DNA of 64,000 bases from assembly GCA_900104495.1 (NCBI GenBank), contig FMXS01000005.1:236645-300644 (forward strand). Reading direction: 5' to 3'. The notes beneath the pieces are model-generated. The model worked only from the letters and a program-made list of their open reading frames with translations, was not told the origin of the DNA and did not search any database. Source of the DNA: Ruminococcaceae bacterium FB2012 (GTDB taxonomy: Bacteria; Bacillota; Clostridia; Oscillospirales; Ruminococcaceae). Position numbers and translations under genes: made by a program. Positions 7,320-14,727 of the stretch are shown here, piece after piece. The first letter of the stretch is position 1, and the number at the start of each line of letters is the position of its first letter.

Positions 7320-9230
7320 TTATATGGACCTATCGTTTACCGAAACGATCTTGAAGGGCGCTTCGATGTAGTCGGTGATGCCCTTGCCCTTGTTGGGCTC
7401 AAAATGGGAGTAGACCGCATCGCAGAGTATCGCCGCCACAAGGCCCGCGCAGACCGCGCGCTTCACCTTGTCGGGTATCTTCGCCGCAATGTCGTCGATG
7501 ACCGGGGCAAAGATATAGATGCAGGCCATGCCCGCAAAGCCGAACACCACCAGTCCTTCAAGGCATATCCTGCCGTTGATGTTCATGAAATAGCCGTTGT
7601 AGTTCCAGTACTGGAGCCCCTTGAACCTGTCGAAGTACCAGCTGGTGAAATACTCGAAGATGCCGCTGGCGGTGACGATGACCATAAATGTCTCGGCGGG
7701 ACGGTCCCGGAGCTTTTTCAGACAGAGCACCGCTGCAGTGCCGCCGATGCCGTAGATCGGCAGCCAGGGGCCGTGAAGTGAGCCCCGGTTTATCAGCTCG
7801 CCGTCCTCGATGACGTGGATGACGACTTCCCACAGCCAGCCGATGAAGGCGAAGGTGAAGAACATCAGCACTCCCGAGGTGAGCTTGTAGCTGCGGTGGT
7901 AGTCGTGGCGGATGAGTATCTGCTTCTTGGTGATGCCGATATATTCCGTCTGACCGTGCTGGTCGGAGCCGGGATAGCGGTCAAGTGCGCGTATGGTCTG
8001 AACATCCATAACGCCGATGTTGGTTTCGGTCTCCTTGCCTTCTTCCAGCAGCTCGGGGTCAAGAAGAGCATCGTTCAGACAATCGGCGTACTGGCAGCCC
8101 TCTGCGATGACCTTCCTCCGCAGGACAAAGTAAAGCTCGGCATCAGAGGCGGTCTTGAAGGCGTTGAGGAAGCCTATCCTCGCAACGCCCAGACAGAGAA
8201 AAGCGAATATCCCGCTGATGAACTTGTAGTCCTCCCCCATAAGGAACAGGCTTATCAGCAGCGAACCCACGATTATGGGTATCTCTATCATCCAGAATGC
8301 CGCATTGAGCAGGAATGTCCTGAACTTGTTCCCCCGCATCATTGACTTGGAAAGGGCGAAGGCCTCTTTTGTGCCGATGTTGGGGTTCTCCGCCAGTATG
8401 AAAGGGATCATATAGTATTCGTAGGTCTTGTATATCCCGCCGACGACGGTGAAGAACCACAGCCCACGGAAAATGTGCATCAGCACGATAGTTTTCAAAG
8501 GCTTGAAGAAGCGTTCCTTCAGCATAAAGCCCATGCGCCCGATAGCCGTCCGGCGGTAGGCGTGATTTTCAAGGAAGAAACGACGCTCTCCGATTATCAG
8601 CGTGTCGCAGACGAATATCGCCACCAGTATGGAGAACAGCGAAGTAGCCACAGTTACCACGATGTCCCAGGCGGAGGCGTCCGAGAAGAAGGCCAGGACC
8701 GCGGCCAGCACCTGAAAGTGCGGGGAGTATTCCTTTGTTACAATATCAAAGGAGTCAGAGAACTGCTGCTCGTGACGGCGGGTCTTTTCACTTACAAAGG
8801 CGGTCATGGGCCTTTGCTTGCCGGAAATTAGACTGACAGTCTCGTCGATAAGCGCCCAGTTGGAGCTTTCGTTTCCCGAATGGAAGAAGGTCAGTTCTTT
8901 GGCGTTGAGGGAATTCTCGCCGTAATCCTTGTAGGTCGTCACCCAGTTTTTGACTGCGGCCGGGTCGCCTATGTTATATTTTTCGGATGCCTGCTCCGGA
9001 GTGAGGCCGTCGTTTATCACCGCTTCCGCCACTATGCGCTTGTCAGCCGCATCCACACGGAGGTTGGCCACGTTCTGCATATCGTAGCTGGCGATGAACT
9101 GCGTCGAGCCGCCGTACTGTCCCGCAATAAAGACCATAACGAAGCAGACTGCCAGACACGCCACGAAATTCTTCCGCACGCACCCGCAGCCCGCTTTGAG
9201 AATATCTCTGATCCTCCATTGCGAACCCAT
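7320..9230 (-). CDS. Two-part membrane protein: DUF975-like N-terminus fused to ABC_trans_CmpB-like C-terminus
   Basis: 636 residues. The N-terminal about 380 residues have a short cytoplasmic start, a long extracytoplasmic loop and several hydrophobic helices in the pattern of DUF975/YciC-like proteins. The C-terminal about 190 residues match the putative ABC transporter type IV (CmpB-like) family: FIGWLWEVVIHVI, then RGSLHGPWLPIYGIGG, then EYFTSWYFD and YWNYNGYFMNINGRICLEG. These two families are usually separate proteins. The start is ATG 9228-9230 with GAAGGG 8 bases upstream, preferred over a GTG at 9239. It is transcribed alone from a strong promoter. The function is unknown. Confidence 0.82.
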   Translation of the reverse strand: MGSQWRIRDILKAGCGCVRKNFVACLAVCFVMVFIAGQYGGSTQFIASYDMQNVANLRVDAADKRIVAEAVINDGLTPEQASEKYNIGDPAAVKNWVTTYKDYGENSLNAKELTFFHSGNESSNWALIDETVSLISGKQRPMTAFVSEKTRRHEQQFSDSFDIVTKEYSPHFQVLAAVLAFFSDASAWDIVVTVATSLFSILVAIFVCDTLIIGERRFFLENHAYRRTAIGRMGFMLKERFFKPLKTIVLMHIFRGLWFFTVVGGIYKTYEYYMIPFILAENPNIGTKEAFALSKSMMRGNKFRTFLLNAAFWMIEIPIIVGSLLISLFLMGEDYKFISGIFAFLCLGVARIGFLNAFKTASDAELYFVLRRKVIAEGCQYADCLNDALLDPELLEEGKETETNIGVMDVQTIRALDRYPGSDQHGQTEYIGITKKQILIRHDYHRSYKLTSGVLMFFTFAFIGWLWEVVIHVIEDGELINRGSLHGPWLPIYGIGGTAAVLCLKKLRDRPAETFMVIVTASGIFEYFTSWYFDRFKGLQYWNYNGYFMNINGRICLEGLVVFGFAGMACIYIFAPVIDDIAAKIPDKVKRAVCAGLVAAILCDAVYSHFEPNKGKGITDYIEAPFKIVSVNDRSI

Positions 9231-9267
9231 AGCAAACACCCTTCTGTTTTTTACGCATACATTAAAT

Positions 9268-9296
9268 ATTATATCCTAATATAGCTGAATTGTCAA
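9268..9296 (-). promoter_or_regulatory. Promoter of the two-part membrane protein gene
   Basis: Minus-strand -35 TTGACA (9291-9296) and -10 TATAAT (9268-9273) match both consensus hexamers with a 17-bp spacer. The promoter is divergent from the T-box leader promoter. Confidence 0.88.
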
Positions 9297-9338
9297 GAAA
9301 TATTAAAAAAATAATAAAAAATAGATATTCCGCCCCTC

Positions 9339-9368
9339 TTGACAATTTCATCCCGGGAGTGCTATAAT
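9339..9368 (+). promoter_or_regulatory. Promoter of the T-box leader / ilvA-ridA
   Basis: -35 TTGACA (9339-9344) and -10 TATAAT (9363-9368) have an 18-bp spacer. A very A/T-rich tract (about 9297-9328) lies just upstream and may act as an UP element. Confidence 0.88.
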
Positions 9369-9384
9369 AATATGCGTATAGTTA

Positions 9385-9642
9385 TATCGTTAAAAGGCTG
9401 TGACGGAAACGTGTTCCGCAGGTGCCTGCCCAAGAGAGTCCGGGGTAGCTGAAAACCGGACGGTAAGGCCGCAGAGCTGTATCATTCCCGAGCCTGCCCC
9501 CGAAAGGCTTTCCGCCGAGTAGTACGGCACGGTCCTCCCCGTTACGGAGCATCGAGCGGCGCATCCGTTTATACGGCGCGCAAGCAGAGTGGTATCACGG
9601 AGCATGACGCTTCGCCTCTGTACGGGGCGGAGCGCTTTTATT
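9385..9642 (+). ncRNA. T-box leader (tRNA-sensing riboswitch), probably isoleucine-specific
   Basis: A structured leader of about 260 nt upstream of ilvA. The signature T-box AGAGTGGTATCACGG is at 9586-9600, where TGG would pair with the free tRNA acceptor end. Stem I shows AGAGAG near 9433 and the distal-loop element GGTAGCTGAAAACC. A candidate specifier triplet ATC (Ile) lies at 9481-9483, fitting a gene of isoleucine synthesis. A terminator hairpin follows at 9608-9634. The expected role is read-through when uncharged tRNA-Ile binds. The specifier call is inferred from position and gene context and could be off. Confidence 0.9.
9608..9642 (+). terminator. Conditional terminator of the T-box leader
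   Basis: An 11-bp stem (9608-9618 with 9624-9634, two G-U pairs) with a 5-base loop is followed by CTTTTATTTA. The T-box sequence just upstream would compete for its 5' side in the antiterminator. Confidence 0.85.
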
Positions 9643-9845
9643 TAGCGGCAGGGGCGAACAATAGTGTAAATTCACGAACGAGCCAATGTTGCTAAAAACA
9701 AACGAACCAACACTGTAAGAATGCGAGTGTCCCACGTTACATAACGCCAAGCCGTCCGCGGCGCGGCACTAATATTACATTACGCGCTGACCCCAAGCGC
9801 CCAAAGGGCGCGCAGCGTGAACTAAAAAAAAGGAAGGTTATTGTT
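9643..9845 (+). other. 200-nt spacer between T-box terminator and ilvA, with an extra nested hairpin
   Basis: No gene is seen here. A nested stem (CGCTG 9785-9789 with CAGCG 9813-9817, and GCGCCC 9797-9802 with GGGCGC 9806-9811) sits just upstream of the AAGGAAGG ribosome binding site. It is an unusually long spacer for a T-box operon. Its role is unclear. Confidence 0.5.
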
Positions 9846-11045
9846 ATGCTGACACTTGACAAGGTTTATCATGCAAAGCACGTTCTGAAACAGGTCATCA
9901 GGGAGACCGAGGTCATCAAGGCCCCGAAGATCAATCCCAAGGCCAATGTTTACCTCAAGACCGAGAACCTCCAGATCACAGGGTCCTTTAAGGTAAGAGG
10001 CGCTTATTACAAGATCTCCCAACTCTCCGACGAGGAGAAGAGCCACGGCGTTATCGCCTGCTCGGCAGGAAACCACGCTCAAGGCGTGGCCCTTGCCGCC
10101 GCAAAGAACGGCATCAAGTCTCTGATCTGTCTGCCGGACGGCGCACCGATCTCCAAGGTGGAGGCCACAAGAAGCTACGGCGCAGAGATCTGCCTGGTGG
10201 AGGGCGTTTACGACGACGCCTACAATAAAGCCCTTGAACTCCGTGACAAGCACGGATACACCTTCATCCACCCCTTCGACGATGAGAACGTTATCGCCGG
10301 ACAGGGGACTATCGGACTGGAGCTTATCGAACAGCTCCCCGAGCTGGATGCGGTGGTAGTGCCGGTGGGCGGCGGCGGACTTATCTCCGGCGTGGCCTTC
10401 GCTCTCAAAACTCTCAACCCGAATATCAAGGTCTACGGCGTCCAGGCCAGCGGCGCTCCCTCAATGGTGGAGTCCCTTGCCGAGGACAAGATCAAGTGCC
10501 TTGAATCCGTGGCTACCATTGCCGACGGCATCAAGGTCAAGGAGCCGGGCGTGAACACCTTTGAATACTGCAAGAGATACGTTGACGACATCGTTACCGT
10601 CACCGACGACGAGGTCTCCTCGGCGATACTGGCCCTTATCGAACAGCACAAGCTGATCTCAGAGGGCGCGGGAGCTGTCTCCGTGGCGGCGGTAATGTTC
10701 AACAAGGTCCCCGTTGAGGGCAAGAACGTGGTCTGCCTCGTTTCCGGCGGCAACATCGACGTTACCATTCTCTCCCGTGTCATCAAGAGAGGTCTGCTGA
10801 AATCCGGCAGGAGCGATACTATGGCTATCCAGCTTGAAGACAAGCCCGGACAGCTCCTCGGAGTTTCCAAGATCATCGCTCAGCTGGGCGGAAACGTTGT
10901 CTCGATCCACCACGAGCGCGCCAGCGAGGACAGCGACATCACCGACTGCATCCTGCGCATCGTTATGGAGACCAGAGATTTCGACCACATCCGCCAGATC
11001 AGAGAAGCCCTTGCATCCGCAGGCTTCAAGCTGGTGAACAAGTAA
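9846..11045 (+). CDS. ilvA: Threonine ammonia-lyase (threonine dehydratase) with ACT domain
   Basis: 399 residues. It deaminates threonine to 2-oxobutanoate (via 2-iminobutanoate), the committed step to isoleucine. The PLP lysine is in TGSFKVRGAYYK near residue 46, and the phosphate-binding glycine loop is PVGGGGLISG near residue 176. A single C-terminal ACT domain (about residues 325-399, starting QLEDKPGQLLGVS) suggests allosteric control by an amino acid. The length fits the short, one-ACT form. It is controlled by an upstream T-box and is followed 33 bp later by ridA, which removes its reactive imine product. Confidence 0.96.
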   Translation: MLTLDKVYHAKHVLKQVIRETEVIKAPKINPKANVYLKTENLQITGSFKVRGAYYKISQLSDEEKSHGVIACSAGNHAQGVALAAAKNGIKSLICLPDGAPISKVEATRSYGAEICLVEGVYDDAYNKALELRDKHGYTFIHPFDDENVIAGQGTIGLELIEQLPELDAVVVPVGGGGLISGVAFALKTLNPNIKVYGVQASGAPSMVESLAEDKIKCLESVATIADGIKVKEPGVNTFEYCKRYVDDIVTVTDDEVSSAILALIEQHKLISEGAGAVSVAAVMFNKVPVEGKNVVCLVSGGNIDVTILSRVIKRGLLKSGRSDTMAIQLEDKPGQLLGVSKIIAQLGGNVVSIHHERASEDSDITDCILRIVMETRDFDHIRQIREALASAGFKLVNK

Positions 11046-11078
11046 TAAAATATTATATACAAACAGGAGGAATCTACT

Positions 11079-11453
11079 ATGGCAAAGACAGTTTACACCA
11101 AGAACGCTCCCGACGCTATCGGTCCCTATTCTCAGGCAAAGATCGTCGGAGGACTTGTTTTCACTTCGGGACAGATCGCTATCAACCCCGCCACCGGCGC
11201 CGTTGAGGCATCCACTATCGAGGAGCAGACACATCAGGTATGCAAAAATCTGAAAGCCGTCCTCGAGGAGGCGGGAAGCTCTCTCGACAAGGCGGTCAAG
11301 ACCGTCTGCTTTCTGAAGAACATGAGCGATTTCGCGGCCTTCAACGGCATCTACGGCGAGTATTTCACAAGCAAGCCCGCCCGCAGCTGCGTAGCCGCCA
11401 AGGAACTCCCCAAGGACGTCCTCGTTGAGGTAGAGGTCATCGCGGAGCTGTAA
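11079..11453 (+). CDS. ridA: RidA-family 2-iminobutanoate/2-iminopropanoate deaminase
   Basis: 124 residues, the normal length. RidA hydrolyses the enamine/imine intermediates released by PLP dehydratases such as IlvA, protecting PLP enzymes. Conserved features are APDAIGPYSQA near the N-terminus, VFTSGQIAINP, and the C-terminal RSCVAAKELPKDVLVEVE, with the Arg that binds the carboxylate and the catalytic-region Glu. A clear AGGAGG precedes the ATG. It is co-transcribed with ilvA and ends in a strong terminator. Confidence 0.95.
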   Translation: MAKTVYTKNAPDAIGPYSQAKIVGGLVFTSGQIAINPATGAVEASTIEEQTHQVCKNLKAVLEEAGSSLDKAVKTVCFLKNMSDFAAFNGIYGEYFTSKPARSCVAAKELPKDVLVEVEVIAEL

Positions 11454-11478
11454 GTTCCGTCAAGAACATAAGAAATTA

Positions 11479-11507
11479 AGCGTCCGTCAGTCAGCGGACG
11501 CTTTTTC
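11479..11507 (+). terminator. Terminator of ilvA-ridA
   Basis: An 8-bp stem AGCGTCCG/CGGACGCT (11479-11486, 11495-11502) is followed by TTTTTCGTT and a further T-run. Confidence 0.88.
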
Positions 11508-11529
11508 GTTATTTTTTTCGGAAAACATA

Positions 11530-11558
11530 GTGACAAACCGTATCCGATATGCTATAAT
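11530..11558 (+). promoter_or_regulatory. Promoter of AraC-family gene
   Basis: -35 GTGACA (11530-11535) and -10 TATAAT (11553-11558) are 17 bp apart, 45 bp upstream of the start codon. Confidence 0.72.
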
Positions 11559-11602
11559 ATGGAAAAAGGACATCTATGTTCCCCACCGAGGAGGTAAAAT
11601 GA

Positions 11603-12364
11603 ATGTTCAAGATCTACCGCATGGGCTGCGCCTGCCGGCATGACAGCAGCTTCGTACACGACCGTCCCAGAGGCTTCGACGGCTATCTGATGCTGTTCGT
11701 CAAGTCCAAGGCCGATTTCCTTATCGGCGGGAAGACCGTCCGCACCGAGCCGGGGACCTTTATGATCTACAACAGCGGAACGCCCCAGCATTACAGCGCC
11801 TGCGAGAACGAATACGTCAATGACTGGATGCAGTTCGGCTGCTCCCCGAATTGGGCGGCAGGCACCGGAGTCCGCTACGACAAGCCGGTGTTCATCGGCG
11901 AGAGCATCGACGTTTCGCAGTATTTCAAGCTGATCTCCGACTGCTTCTTCCGCACCGAGAATATGCAGACCGCCGGCTATCTCGTTAAGGCCCTGCTCAC
12001 GGAGGTCTTCTCGGAGAGCAGCGGCAGCGGAGCGGGCATCGCCCATTACCGCGAGCTTCTCGATCTGCGCAGCAGGATCTATTCCGCCCCGGAGGAGGAC
12101 TGGAGCGTCACCCGCATGGCGGCTCTGCTCAACGTCAGCGAGCCCTATCTCCACACGCTCTACAAAAGAGCCTTCGGCGTCACCTGCAACCGGGACGTCA
12201 TCTGCTCCCGCATCGAGCAGGCAAGGCACGATCTTGCCTTCACGGACATGACTATCGAGGAAGTGTCCTTTGCCTGCGGTTACAGCAATACTGTCCATTT
12301 TTCCAGACAGTTCAAACAGCTCACAGGCATGACGCCCTCCCAGTGGAGAAAAAAAGGCGGCTGA
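11603..12364 (+). CDS. AraC-family transcriptional regulator
   Basis: 253 residues. The N-terminal about 140 residues look like a cupin-type ligand-binding domain (GYLMLFVKSKADFLIGG, PGTFMIYNSGTPQHY). The C-terminal about 100 residues carry two helix-turn-helix motifs: WSVTRMAALLNVSEPYLHTLYKRAF, and the second ending FACGYSNTVHFSRQFKQ, the AraC signature. GAGGAGG lies 8 bases before ATG 11603. An out-of-frame ATG at 11599 is ignored. It is transcribed alone, with no neighbouring sugar-utilisation operon, so the ligand and targets are unknown. Confidence 0.92.
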   Translation: MFKIYRMGCACRHDSSFVHDRPRGFDGYLMLFVKSKADFLIGGKTVRTEPGTFMIYNSGTPQHYSACENEYVNDWMQFGCSPNWAAGTGVRYDKPVFIGESIDVSQYFKLISDCFFRTENMQTAGYLVKALLTEVFSESSGSGAGIAHYRELLDLRSRIYSAPEEDWSVTRMAALLNVSEPYLHTLYKRAFGVTCNRDVICSRIEQARHDLAFTDMTIEEVSFACGYSNTVHFSRQFKQLTGMTPSQWRKKGG

Positions 12365-12385
12365 TCTCCCGAATAAAAGAATACG

Positions 12386-12411
12386 CCCCGTCCGTTTTCC
12401 CGCGGACGGGG
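12386..12411. terminator. Bidirectional terminator between AraC gene and glycosidase-like gene
   Basis: A 9-bp stem CCCCGTCCG/CGGACGGGG lies between convergent genes. The T-rich side is better on the minus strand (TTCTTTTATT). Confidence 0.72.
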
Positions 12412-12419
12412 CTTGCTGT

Positions 12420-14099
12420 TTATTTCATTACCTTTGCTATCTCCTCGACCTCCCGGGCGGCACGGTATGTAAAACCGTTTGCGGGAGCGAACAGGCTGTC
12501 GTAGCGGTAAAGCGCCGCGCCTGCGTTATAGGAGAAGCTGTCCTTTATCTGTCGGGCGATGATGCCCACATCGTCGGCGTACTCGTCGTTGAGTTCCATA
12601 TTCGCCGGAGCGATGCCGATGACCAGCGACACGCTTTCGTCTCTCGGCAGAGAGGCCCATTGCTTCAGAGTGCTTGCGAAGGGCTTCCATTGGTTTTTGT
12701 AGCCGAAATAGACCTGCGGAGCAAGATAGTCGCAGTAGCCCGGCTGTGACAGCCAGAGGGAAACATCGGCGTACATATAGTTGTAGTTGTTCTCGTAGTT
12801 GCCCTGGGGCGCGATGCCGAACACCAGCGCATTGCTCTGAGCCTTGACGGCATCGTACAGGGACTTCACCGTAAGGTTGCAGTTGTTCATCCGCCAGTTG
12901 TTCAGCGACATCTTCCCGCCGGCGGAAAGGTAGGCTTTATACTCCGCTTCATCGAAATACTCTTCGGTGAGAGGATAGAAATAATCGTCGATGTGCAGTC
13001 CGTCGATATCGTATCCGCCGATAAGCTCCTTGGCGCCCTTGGTTATCAGTGAACGCACCGAAGCGATGCCGGGATTCAGCCAGTATTTGCCGTAGGTCTC
13101 GCTGTATACCACATACCCGGGATACTTATCGGGATGATCGAACCATTCCTTTATCAGATACCCGGAGGGAGTTGCCTTCATCTCGGCGGGAGTGCCGAGG
13201 CGGTAGGGATTTATCCAGGCGTGTACCGAAAGATCATAGCTGTGAGCCACCTCGGTGACGATCTTGAAGGGGTCAAAACCGGGGGAACGTCCCACGGTGC
13301 CGGAAACGTATTCCGACCAGGGATAGAGCTTCGACTGATAGAAAGCATCTCCCAAAGCTCTCGCGTGGACGTAAAGGGTGTTGACGCCTATGGACTTACA
13401 ATTTCTGCAAAGCTGATCGAAATTGTAGCGGAACTGCTCGGCGGTCCTGCCCTTGATAAGCTCCTCCATTTCAAAGAGGGACACCCACATCGCCTTCTGC
13501 TGCGAGTAGTTGATGATGACCCGTCCGCTGCCCAGCTCGATCTTGCTGATGCCCTCGGGCAGGTTCTCCTCCTGCTTCGGAGGAGGCGTGGTGGTGGTAG
13601 TCTTTGAGGTTTTCTTTGCGGTGGTGGTGGTGACCTTTTCCGTAGTGGTCTTGGAGGTCTTTTTTGTCGTCTTTTTCGCGGTGCTTTCCGTCACGGCCTC
13701 CGTTTCGGCGGGAGCCGCCGTGGTAGTGGTTTTCTTTGCCGATTTTGTCTCTGCATCCGAGGACTCGGCCGTGGTCTTCTTGGTGGTCTTCTTTTTCGCA
13801 GAGGTGGTCTCTGAGGTCTCGGCTGTTGTCTTCTTGGTGGAAGACGCGGACTTTTTCGTCGTGCCTGCGGTCCCGGAGGTCCCGGCGGTCACCGATGTTG
13901 AAGCCGTCGCCGAAGTCACGGAAACGGAGGCTGTGGTCGTTACCGTTTCCGCCTCGGAGGATACGGCCGCAGCCGCATCAACGGCGTGCCCCGCGTCGGC
14001 CTTGATGCTCTCGTGACCCGAGAACACAAAGATCATTACCGATGCCGTCACGGCGGCGGCGCCCAGCAGCGCCGGAGCCAGTATTTTTTTCAGCTGCAA
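12420..14099 (-). CDS. Surface family-10-like glycosyl hydrolase (GHL10/YngK type) with long Thr/Lys linker
   Basis: 559 residues from a TTG start at 14097-14099, which follows AGGTGAGG; a longer TTG start at 14129 overlaps the previous gene. The N-terminus is basic with one hydrophobic helix (ALLGAAAVTASVMIFVFSG), a signal anchor. About 130 residues of Thr/Ser/Ala/Lys low-complexity linker follow, with many TTKK-like runs. The C-terminal about 370 residues match the GHL10 / family 10 glycosyl hydrolase-like domain: GVNTLYVHARALGDAFY, HAWINPYRL, DIDGLHIDDYFYP with likely catalytic acids, FGIAPQGN and YLAPQVYFGY. It is probably wall-associated. The substrate is unknown; related enzymes act on bacterial surface polysaccharides. 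Confidence 0.85.
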   Translation of the reverse strand: MQLKKILAPALLGAAAVTASVMIFVFSGHESIKADAGHAVDAAAAVSSEAETVTTTASVSVTSATASTSVTAGTSGTAGTTKKSASSTKKTTAETSETTSAKKKTTKKTTAESSDAETKSAKKTTTTAAPAETEAVTESTAKKTTKKTSKTTTEKVTTTTAKKTSKTTTTTPPPKQEENLPEGISKIELGSGRVIINYSQQKAMWVSLFEMEELIKGRTAEQFRYNFDQLCRNCKSIGVNTLYVHARALGDAFYQSKLYPWSEYVSGTVGRSPGFDPFKIVTEVAHSYDLSVHAWINPYRLGTPAEMKATPSGYLIKEWFDHPDKYPGYVVYSETYGKYWLNPGIASVRSLITKGAKELIGGYDIDGLHIDDYFYPLTEEYFDEAEYKAYLSAGGKMSLNNWRMNNCNLTVKSLYDAVKAQSNALVFGIAPQGNYENNYNYMYADVSLWLSQPGYCDYLAPQVYFGYKNQWKPFASTLKQWASLPRDESVSLVIGIAPANMELNDEYADDVGIIARQIKDSFSYNAGAALYRYDSLFAPANGFTYRAAREVEEIAKVMK

Positions 14100-14106
14100 T
14101 CCATCC

Positions 14107-14694
14107 TCACCTGCTTTCGGGTTTTTCAACGGTGATTATCCTGTAATCATCGTCTTTGTTTATCTTTGCTAAGAAAAATTCCCAGTTCTTGTTGTCTTCT
14201 TTCATGGTGCTGTCGCCGAAGCCCCAGCTGGTCTTGTAGGTGAAATCCACCGAGACCACGGCGCTCTCATAGCACCCCTCAAAGCCCTCGGCAATCTCCG
14301 GGAGCTGTTCGGCGCGGGTGAGCTTCACGTCGCAGAAGTAGCAGAGCCCTAAGTTGAAGCACTCGTCATCCGTCGTGGGATCAATGTTTTCGTCGGGCAG
14401 AGCCGCCTGGTTCATGCCCGTGTTGTTGCCCTCGTCCCAGTATCTGAAATACTGCTTTACGGTCTCCACCGCACTGAGGCCCGAGGGCATTTTTGTCATT
14501 TTACACTCCTGCTCTTTGTCACGGAGCAGTTCGGCAAGATAGAAGCCGGCTCCCGCCAGCCCGACAAACAGCAGGGTGACAATTGCCATGATATAGCGGA
14601 ACTTCTTCCGCTTCTTTTTTGTTTTCTTAGGCGCGGGCTGAGCCTCTGTTTCGGGCTCCGCCGCCGTTACCTTTTCGCTGTCCGTCTTACTCAC
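14107..14694 (-). CDS. Membrane-anchored protein with NTF2/DUF4829-like extracytoplasmic domain
   Basis: 195 residues from a GTG start. An acidic then very basic N-terminus (PKKTKKKRKKF) precedes one hydrophobic helix (MAIVTLLFVGLAGAGFYLA, about residues 35-53), giving a single-pass protein with an outside domain of about 140 residues. That domain starts ETVKQYFRYWDEGN, a pattern seen in DUF4829/NTF2-like folds, and ends in a strand-rich region. Four cysteines outside could form disulfides. It precedes the surface glycosidase-like gene (8-bp gap to its TTG) and follows the ABC-F gene by 33 bp. The role is unknown. Confidence 0.72.
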   Translation of the reverse strand: MSKTDSEKVTAAEPETEAQPAPKKTKKKRKKFRYIMAIVTLLFVGLAGAGFYLAELLRDKEQECKMTKMPSGLSAVETVKQYFRYWDEGNNTGMNQAALPDENIDPTTDDECFNLGLCYFCDVKLTRAEQLPEIAEGFEGCYESAVVSVDFTYKTSWGFGDSTMKEDNKNWEFFLAKINKDDDYRIITVEKPESR

Positions 14695-14727
14695 CGCCGA
14701 TCGGTCAAAATTGTTCCGTGTCCGCCT

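Noticed and set aside
9684..9718. A 10-codon frame (starting ATGTTGCTA) that could be an attenuator leader peptide before ilvA
   Set aside because: No ribosome binding site, no run of isoleucine codons, and the upstream T-box already explains the regulation.
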